A stretch of 12,083 nt of DNA from an uncultured Clostridium sp. (GTDB lineage Bacteria > Bacillota > Clostridia > Lachnospirales > Lachnospiraceae). Location: NCBI GenBank assembly GCA_938036545.1, contig CALHQJ010000073.1:1-12083 (forward strand), written 5' to 3'. The notes below the pieces were generated by a model, which worked only from the letters and a program-made list of their open reading frames with translations, did not search any database and was not told where the DNA came from. The position numbers and the translations under genes were made by a program. Shown here in pieces: positions 6,667 through 12,083 of the stretch (position 1 is its first letter; each line of letters starts with the position of its first letter).

Positions 6667-6686
6667 GGCTGTAAGCACTTACAGCC
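6667..6686. promoter_or_regulatory. LacI-family operator at the regulator-uxaC promoter
   Basis: GGCTGTAAG and CTTACAGCC are perfect 9-base arms around a CA centre. It begins 7 bases after the -10 box, so a bound repressor would cover the start site. It shares the 14-base core of the uxaA operator while the outer arm bases differ but stay complementary, a sign of selection for a symmetric site. The two centres are 102 bp apart. Confidence 0.85.
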
Positions 6687-6710
6687 ATTTGGTTACGGAG
6701 AGGTATTTAC

Positions 6711-7709
6711 ATGAATATTTATGATGTATCGAAAAAAGCAGGGGTTTCCATTGCAACGGTCTCCCGCGTATTAAACGGAAATCCCAATGTCAGTGAAAAA
6801 ACCCGCGCCAAAGTGCTTTCCGTTATGGACGAGCTGGGTTATACGCCCAATATTTTTGCCAGAGGCCTGGGGTTAAACACTATTAAGACCATTGGGATCA
6901 TGTGCTCAGACTCTTCTGATCTATACCTTGCCAATGCCATTTATTTTTTAGAGCGGGAGCTTCGAAGCAGAGGCTATGATTCCATTCTCTGCTGTACTGG
7001 AACAGACCTGGAGACCAAGCAAAAATATTTCGATTTGCTCCGCTCCAAACGGGTTGACGCCATTATTCTGGCAGGTTCAAAGTTTGTAGAGATGAAGCCC
7101 AAAGACAACGCCTATTTAATTGACGCTGCCAAATCCCTGCCGCTGATGTTAGTCAACGGTTATTTAGAAGGGGACAACATTTATTCCACCCTTTGTGATG
7201 ACAGATCTGCCGCCTATGAGGCTTCAGTGGATTTAATTAATTCAGGAGTCCGCAATCTGTTATACCTTTATACCAGTTATTCCTACAGCGGCCTTAACAA
7301 GCTCCAGGGCTATAAGGATGCCCTGGCAGCCAAAGGACTTCCCATTCGCGAGGAATACATCCGTCAGTGTCCAAAAGATGTAGCCAGCGCTCAGGCTCTC
7401 TGCCACAAGCTTTACAAAGAAGGTCTGTCCTTTGACGGCGTTCTGGCTTCTGACGACTCATTAGCCATAGGCGCTGTAAAGTTTGCCCATCAGGAAGGAA
7501 TTTCCATTCCGGACTCGCTTTCCGTCATTGGCTACAACAATTCCATTCTTGCCCAGTGCTCTTATCCGGAACTGACATCCATTGACAGCAAGGTGGAAGC
7601 ATTGTGCATCACTACGGTCAACACATTAATGGGGGTATTTGACGGTTCCAACGTACCTGCAAGAACCACCATTTCTGCTGACATTATAAAACGCGGAACC
7701 ACGCATTAA
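6711..7709 (+). CDS. LacI-family transcriptional regulator of uronate genes
   Basis: This 332-residue repressor-type protein has a LacI helix-turn-helix at residues 1-22 (IYDVSKKAGVSIATVSRVLN), a hinge region near 45-58 and a periplasmic-binding-protein-like sugar-sensing domain from about residue 60 to the end, including GVLASDDSLAIGAVKFA and SLSVIGYNNS. A GGAGAGG ribosome site precedes the ATG by about 7 bases. It is the first gene of a two-gene unit with uxaC, and two identical-core palindromes flank the divergent promoters, so it probably represses uxaA, uxaC and itself and is released by a uronate or a pathway intermediate. The effector is not deducible. The DNA-binding part resembles CcpA, but the local operators favour a pathway-specific role comparable to UxuR-type regulators. 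Confidence 0.9.
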   Translation: MNIYDVSKKAGVSIATVSRVLNGNPNVSEKTRAKVLSVMDELGYTPNIFARGLGLNTIKTIGIMCSDSSDLYLANAIYFLERELRSRGYDSILCCTGTDLETKQKYFDLLRSKRVDAIILAGSKFVEMKPKDNAYLIDAAKSLPLMLVNGYLEGDNIYSTLCDDRSAAYEASVDLINSGVRNLLYLYTSYSYSGLNKLQGYKDALAAKGLPIREEYIRQCPKDVASAQALCHKLYKEGLSFDGVLASDDSLAIGAVKFAHQEGISIPDSLSVIGYNNSILAQCSYPELTSIDSKVEALCITTVNTLMGVFDGSNVPARTTISADIIKRGTTH

Positions 7710-7738
7710 CACTTCATATAATTAAGGAGGACTCACAC

Positions 7739-9148
7739 ATGAAACCATTTATGGACAAGGATTTTCTGCTTTCTACAGACATGGCAAAGACTCTGTACCA
7801 TGATTATGCAGAACCAATGCCTATCGTAGACTACCACTGCCACATCAATCCCCAGGAGATTTTTGAAGATCGTAAATTTGACAATATTACTCAGGTATGG
7901 CTGGGCGGTGACCATTACAAATGGCGTCAGATGCGCTCTAACGGCGTAGATGAAAAATATATTACCGGCGATGCTTCTGACAGAGAGAAATTCCAGAAAT
8001 GGGCAGAAACCATGCCAAAACTGATTGGCAATCCTCTGTATCACTGGAGTCATCTGGAACTGCGCAGATACTTTGGATATGAAGGCTATTTAAATGGCGA
8101 TACTGCCGAAGAAGTATGGAATCTGTGCAATGACAAGCTGCAGAACGATCCCTCTATGACCGTCCGCGGACTGATCCGCCATTACAATGTAAAACTGATC
8201 TGCACCACAGACGATCCAGTTGACACCTTAGAGTGGCATGAAAAGATCGCAGCTGATGAAAGCTGTAAAGACATCAAGGTTCTCCCTGCATGGCGTCCAG
8301 ACAAGGCTATGAACGTAGAAAAAGCCACATATGCAGAATACATTGACCAGCTGTCTCAGGTAAGCGGCGTAGAAATCAAAGACTTTGCATCTTTAAAAGA
8401 AGCATTAACGGTTCGTATGGCTTACTTTGCAGAACGGGGATGCAATGTTTCTGACCATGCATTAGAATACGTTATGTACCAGCCGGCTTCTGATGCAGAA
8501 GTAGATGCAATCATTGCCAAAAGCTTAAGCGGGCAGGCTGTTACCAAAGAAGAAGAATTAAAATACAAAACTGCATTTATGCTGTTTGTTGCAAAGGAAT
8601 ACAACCGTTTAGGCTGGATTATGCAGCTTCATTATGGCTGCAAGCGTGACAACAATGCCATGATGTTTGAAAAACTCGGTCCTGACACCGGTTTCGACTG
8701 CATCAACAACTATGCTCCAAGCGCTCAAATGGCTGACTTTTTAAATGCCTTAAGCGCAACCGGCGAAGTTCCAAAGACCATTATTTACTCCTTAAATCCA
8801 AATGACAATGCTGCTATCGGTACCATCTTAGGCTGCTTCCAGAGTTCTCCGGCAGGCCGTATCCAGCAGGGTTCTGCATGGTGGTTCAACGATCACAAAA
8901 CCGGCATGAGAGATCAGATGATCAGCCTTGCAAACTTAGGCTGCCTGGGCAACTTTGTTGGAATGCTGACCGACTCCAGAAGCTTCTTATCCTATACCAG
9001 ACACGAGTACTTCCGCAGAATCATGTGCGACTTAATCGGCGGCTGGGTAGACAACGGCGAGTATCCGGCTGATATGAAAGCCTTGGAAGAAATCGTAAAG
9101 GGCATTTCCTACAACAATGTAATTAAGTATTTTGGATTTGAAATTTAA
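7739..9148 (+). CDS. uxaC: Uronate isomerase (glucuronate/galacturonate isomerase)
   Basis: This 469-residue enzyme of the amidohydrolase-like UxaC family interconverts D-glucuronate with D-fructuronate and D-galacturonate with D-tagaturonate, the entry step to the pathway. The metal-site motif DYHCHINPQ lies at residues 31-39 with His33 and His35. Further family stretches are WRQMRSNGV, TTDDPVDTLEWH, VLPAWRPDKA, QLHYGCKRDNN and, near the C-terminus, LTDSRSFLSYTRHEYFRR. Length is usual. An AAGGAGGA ribosome site stands 7 bases before the ATG, which lies 29 bases after the LacI-type gene with no terminator between, so the two are co-transcribed. A strong hairpin follows the stop. Confidence 0.96.
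   Translation: MKPFMDKDFLLSTDMAKTLYHDYAEPMPIVDYHCHINPQEIFEDRKFDNITQVWLGGDHYKWRQMRSNGVDEKYITGDASDREKFQKWAETMPKLIGNPLYHWSHLELRRYFGYEGYLNGDTAEEVWNLCNDKLQNDPSMTVRGLIRHYNVKLICTTDDPVDTLEWHEKIAADESCKDIKVLPAWRPDKAMNVEKATYAEYIDQLSQVSGVEIKDFASLKEALTVRMAYFAERGCNVSDHALEYVMYQPASDAEVDAIIAKSLSGQAVTKEEELKYKTAFMLFVAKEYNRLGWIMQLHYGCKRDNNAMMFEKLGPDTGFDCINNYAPSAQMADFLNALSATGEVPKTIIYSLNPNDNAAIGTILGCFQSSPAGRIQQGSAWWFNDHKTGMRDQMISLANLGCLGNFVGMLTDSRSFLSYTRHEYFRRIMCDLIGGWVDNGEYPADMKALEEIVKGISYNNVIKYFGFEI
9065..9067 (+). other. Gly-Glu-Tyr region near the uxaC C-terminus
   Basis: This short stretch is part of uxaC coding sequence (…NGEYPADM…) and carries no separate function. It is listed only to state that the coding frame is uninterrupted here and runs into the conserved C-terminal end YNNVIKYFGFEI. 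Confidence 0.1.
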
Positions 9149-9166
9149 TTCCTATTGTCTGAATTG

Positions 9167-9208
9167 ACAGCATGAGCCGCTGAGAATTTTCCCAGCGGCT
9201 CATGCTGT
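9167..9208. terminator. Hairpin between convergent uxaC and FAD oxidoreductase genes
   Basis: The two 16-base arms (ACAGCATGAGCCGCTG and CAGCGGCTCATGCTGT) are perfectly complementary around a 10-base loop. It starts 18 bases after the uxaC stop and ends 13 bases before the stop of the convergent gene, so it probably serves both. The bases after the stem on the plus strand are only partly T-rich (TATAATAGTTTC), and the minus side is weaker, so it is an imperfect intrinsic terminator. Confidence 0.75.
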
Positions 9209-9221
9209 TATAATAGTTTCT

Positions 9222-10997
9222 CTATTCATACACCCGTATTTCGAAAACACAGGCTTTCGGGCTTCCATAAGTAGATTTTACCCAGAATACAATCTCATCG
9301 CACAGACAGTTGTCTGGCATTAAAATAGTTTGCAGCCTCTGTCCTCTGCTGTCCCTGTTCAGTGTCTGAACAGTTTTCCCTCCTAGTTTAAATTCCAAAC
9401 TATACTCTCTGATAAGCTCCGGTGGAGTCTGCTCTTTCTGGCGTTTCAGTACCCTTTCATCAATAGATGGCGTAATCTCTCTGGACAAGTTGGAATCAAA
9501 GACCAGCCTCACTTCCCTGACTGCTGCTTCCTTAGCAAGCAACAGACGAAGCATAGGAGGCTCGTTTCCATCCAGATTACAGCACCAGCAGTTTCTATCC
9601 TCTTTTACTGCTCTGCCCCAGCCATTAATCACATTTTCCGACTGACATCCCAAATTCCATCGATTCGCTTCTACCTGGGCTGTTCTTGCCAGATCCAGTT
9701 CATCTTCATTCCGAAAGCCAGGAATAAAACAATCGTCCTTTAAAAGCTGCTGCTGCAGTTTTTGAATATGGTTCAAAACTCCTCTGGGAGATTCCCTTTC
9801 TTCCAGCGCAATGGCTGCTGCTGTTCCAACTGCCTGCCCAACTACACTGCAGGTTCCCATTACTCTGGTAGAGGAAAATGCAATATGACTGCAGCTGATG
9901 GCTCTTCCGCCTAAAAACAAGTTTTCAATGTTTGCCGAATATAAACACCGATAAGGAATCGTATAAACATCCTCAACATGGTTCCAGACTGTAGGATTAT
10001 CCTCTTCATTTAAAAATCCATCTACTGCATGGACATCCATAGGCCATCCGCCATAAGCCACAGCATCTTCAAAAATCCGGCTCGCATGAATATCCTGTTC
10101 CGTCAGTACATAATCACCAATGAGTCTTCTGCTCTCTCTTTTCCCTGGAAGAAATCCAACCCATTCCAAATCCATCTGTTCTGCTCCGTGGTCTCCTCCG
10201 TTTTTAATATGATCCCACACTCCATAAACAGCCTTTAAAAGCTCGTCCCGCAGCTTTTCAGCATCAGAAATTGTATCCAAGTCTTTTCCGCCAAGTTCAA
10301 TCCACCAATATCCAGAAGTAACAGAGGTATGTTCCCGAAACTTTAGCTGTTCCTCCGTATAGGTATTAGCCCAGTCAGGTGCAATAAACGGCACTGGCTT
10401 TCCTGCGTCTCTGGCCTGAAACATGAGAGAACTTCCCATGGTGCATCCATCTTCTGTCTTAGGGGCAAGACTTTCCCCATATTCTTCTTTTCCTTCTCGT
10501 CCTTTTCGGTACAAAGCCCCTGCCAAAAAGCCCAATGTACCGTCTCCTGTGGCATCCATAAAATAAGTTCCCTGAATCCGAAATACCTTTTCTGTTGTCA
10601 TCTGAACTGCTGTTATTTCTCGAATCCGGTTTTCCTCTGTTACGACCTCTGTCATATGAGTGTTTAAATATACACTTAAATTCTCCTGAAAATGAACGGT
10701 TTCCCAAAGAACTGCATCGAAAACCGGATAATTCATGGTAGGATTCCGCCGTTTGTTTTCCAGAAGAATTTCTTCTAAAATTCCTGTCTCTCTGGCATTT
10801 GGACGGCTCATATGGTTATCTGCCCCACAAATATGCATACGCATCTCAGAACTTGCGTTTCCGCCTAAAACAGGACGGTTCTGGATCAGGGCTGTACGGA
10901 CTCCTTTTCTGGCTGCCGCAACTGCGGCACAAATTCCTGACATTCCTCCGCCTACTACAACAAAGTCATAGGATTTGCAAATCACTGTTTTTTCCAT
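9222..10997 (-). CDS. FAD-dependent oxidoreductase with C-terminal beta-sandwich-like domain
   Basis: This 591-residue protein of the FAD_oxidored (PF12831-like) group has an N-terminal Rossmann dinucleotide motif VVVGGGMSGICAA at residues 13-25, LGGNASSE at 44-51, the second FAD motif FMDATGDG at 146-153, GKRESRRLIG at 285-294 and LFLGGRAISCSHIAFSSTRV at 360-379. The C-terminal 140 residues or so look like a separate beta-rich domain: SENVINGWGR near 453-462 and VREVRLVFDSNLSREI near 493-508 resemble galactose-binding/discoidin-like folds. No signal peptide is seen, so it is cytoplasmic. An AGAGG site precedes the ATG, 18 bases after the gene upstream, so the two form an operon. Homologues often lie in carbohydrate-use clusters and are sometimes labelled xanthan lyase, a label the FAD motifs do not support. 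Substrate unknown. Confidence 0.85.
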   Translation of the reverse strand: MEKTVICKSYDFVVVGGGMSGICAAVAAARKGVRTALIQNRPVLGGNASSEMRMHICGADNHMSRPNARETGILEEILLENKRRNPTMNYPVFDAVLWETVHFQENLSVYLNTHMTEVVTEENRIREITAVQMTTEKVFRIQGTYFMDATGDGTLGFLAGALYRKGREGKEEYGESLAPKTEDGCTMGSSLMFQARDAGKPVPFIAPDWANTYTEEQLKFREHTSVTSGYWWIELGGKDLDTISDAEKLRDELLKAVYGVWDHIKNGGDHGAEQMDLEWVGFLPGKRESRRLIGDYVLTEQDIHASRIFEDAVAYGGWPMDVHAVDGFLNEEDNPTVWNHVEDVYTIPYRCLYSANIENLFLGGRAISCSHIAFSSTRVMGTCSVVGQAVGTAAAIALEERESPRGVLNHIQKLQQQLLKDDCFIPGFRNEDELDLARTAQVEANRWNLGCQSENVINGWGRAVKEDRNCWCCNLDGNEPPMLRLLLAKEAAVREVRLVFDSNLSREITPSIDERVLKRQKEQTPPELIREYSLEFKLGGKTVQTLNRDSRGQRLQTILMPDNCLCDEIVFWVKSTYGSPKACVFEIRVYE

Positions 10998-11015
10998 CCA
11001 ACCACCTCTTTTAAG

Positions 11016-12083
11016 TTAAGGAGTGACTCCCAGTTCCATTAAACGTTTCTGCAATCTTGCCGGTTCCAGTTTTCTGGGCAGTATCTGTTCTTTGATACAG
11101 ATTGAAGCTGCAATTCCCACTGACTGACCCATATTTGCACAAATCGGCATAACCCGATAATTGGAATGAGCCATATGAGTTCCGCATATATCCCGTCCAG
11201 CCAGATACAGATTTTCCACCTTCAATGGCACAAAGCATCCATATGGAATGGTATATCCCTTCTTCTGCGTAAACTTCTTCTGTGAACCAGTTTCATCCAG
11301 GCCATTTCCCGTCATATTGTGAACGTCAAAGTTAAAGCTGGCCTTAGTCACTGCCCAGTCTTCAAAGACTCTTGCCTCTAAAATATCCTGTTCTGTAATC
11401 TCTGCTTCTCCCTTAAAATGTCTGGTTTCTCTTACACCAATAAGAGAAGCGGAACTAATCAGATAACAGTGTTCAAAACCAGGTACAAATTTCCTTAAAA
11501 ATTCCACAATGGCATCCATTTGTCCTCTGCATACCACAGTTGCCCTGGTCAGATCCTTTGCATCTGTTCCATCAATTCCTGTACAATTAGTCATATTGCA
11601 GGTAACCACTCCTGGAAGCGTTGTCTTATATAAAAGCACATGTCCCGCCGGAGAAGGAAGATTTTTCTTTCCCAGTTCCTGAATGTCGCCTGCGGGAATC
11701 TGAAACGTTTCCTCAAATGCCCCAGGAAATACGCCCCGTTCCACGTCCACTCCAGCCACCTTAAACATAATGGAAGCCGGCTGCATCATCCCGTCCTTTT
11801 CTCTTCCCACAAAATATGGAGCCCCTGCCCGGGCCGCAATATCACCGTCTCCAGTCGCATCAATTACTATCTTTGCTTCTATAGCCTGACGCCCTGACTT
11901 ATTTTCTATAATAACTCCCTGGATCTTCTCTCCATTCATAATAGGTTCGCAGGCAAATGTATACAAGTACAACTCCACTCCGGCTTCAGCCAGCATATTT
12001 AAAAATACCGTTTTTAACTTTTCCGGATTAATGATCTGCCTCTGGCTTCCATTAATCTGATGAATTTCTCCTGTCTCAGCCGC
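11016..12083 (-). CDS. FAD-dependent oxidoreductase, N-terminus beyond the window
   Basis: The reading frame stays open to the right edge, so 355 residues of the C-terminal part are visible and the true start and Rossmann GxGxxG motif lie outside. An internal Met codon at 11994-11996 is not the start, since in-frame residues upstream (INGSQRQIINPEKLK) continue the fold. Family marks are VIDATGDGDIAARAGAP, LIGVRETRHFKGE and NLYLAGRDICGTHMAHSNYR followed by NMGQSVG, which match the corresponding parts of the downstream oxidoreductase. It ends soon after the FAD-binding core and lacks the downstream protein's extra beta-rich tail. It is co-oriented with and 18 bases upstream of that gene. Family is clear; substrate is unknown. 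Confidence 0.85.
   Translation of the reverse strand, partial: AAETGEIHQINGSQRQIINPEKLKTVFLNMLAEAGVELYLYTFACEPIMNGEKIQGVIIENKSGRQAIEAKIVIDATGDGDIAARAGAPYFVGREKDGMMQPASIMFKVAGVDVERGVFPGAFEETFQIPAGDIQELGKKNLPSPAGHVLLYKTTLPGVVTCNMTNCTGIDGTDAKDLTRATVVCRGQMDAIVEFLRKFVPGFEHCYLISSASLIGVRETRHFKGEAEITEQDILEARVFEDWAVTKASFNFDVHNMTGNGLDETGSQKKFTQKKGYTIPYGCFVPLKVENLYLAGRDICGTHMAHSNYRVMPICANMGQSVGIAASICIKEQILPRKLEPARLQKRLMELGVTP

Noticed and set aside
9065..9067. A separate functional element within the end of uxaC (included as a very low confidence entry)
   Set aside because: It is ordinary uxaC coding sequence; the nearby real element is the hairpin at 9167-9208, and the entry should be disregarded.
9222..10997. 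Xanthan lyase or other polysaccharide lyase annotation for the FAD protein
   Set aside because: The GxGxxG Rossmann motif and the second FAD motif DATGDG show a flavin oxidoreductase; no lyase feature is visible.
11016..11996. Start of the right-hand FAD oxidoreductase at the Met codon 11994-11996
   Set aside because: The frame stays open to the window edge, the upstream residues fit the fold, and the essential N-terminal FAD motif would be missing.

Overview
The window looks like a chromosomal segment from a low-to-mid GC gram-positive anaerobe, most likely a Lachnospiraceae/Clostridium-type gut Firmicute. This is inferred from gene content, strong AAGGAGG-type ribosome sites, sigma-A promoters with 17-bp spacers, intrinsic terminators and protein style; no rRNA or other taxonomic marker is present. 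It holds eleven complete genes and one that runs off the right edge. No tRNA, rRNA, CRISPR array, insertion sequence or phage gene was seen, and no gene-free stretch exceeds 300 bases (the longest is the 189-base divergent control region at 6522-6710).

The main theme is hexuronate catabolism (glucuronate/galacturonate to 2-keto-3-deoxygluconate (KDG) and then pyruvate plus glyceraldehyde-3-phosphate). Layout from the left: terminator hairpins (1-117); on the minus strand, azlD and azlC (branched-chain amino acid exporter), a divergent PfkB sugar kinase, a KDG kinase (kdgK), KDPG aldolase (kdgA), an IclR-family regulator (kdgR-like) and altronate dehydratase (uxaA); on the plus strand from 6711, a LacI-family regulator and uronate isomerase (uxaC); then, convergent on the minus strand, two tandem FAD-dependent oxidoreductases (PF12831-like), the second cut off by the window edge.

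The pathway order is UxaC (isomerase), then a tagaturonate/fructuronate reductase that is NOT in this window, then UxaA (dehydratase giving KDG), KdgK (kinase giving KDPG) and KdgA (aldolase). Control appears to be split between two local repressors, each with paired palindromic operators readable in the sequence. The LacI-type sites (core TGTAAGCACTTACA) cover both start regions of the divergent uxaA / lacI-uxaC promoters. The IclR-type sites (TCGCATATGCGA and TCGTATATACGA) lie just downstream of the kdgA and kdgR promoters, each with a second site 19 bp away.

The least expected features are the azlCD exporter fused to the end of the KDG operon (azlC has no visible ribosome site), a second KDG-kinase-like paralogue behind a possible attenuator hairpin, and the tandem FAD oxidoreductases, whose substrates are unknown. 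I do not see strong evidence for a wholly new system; the regulatory architecture and the operon's odd cargo are the best leads.
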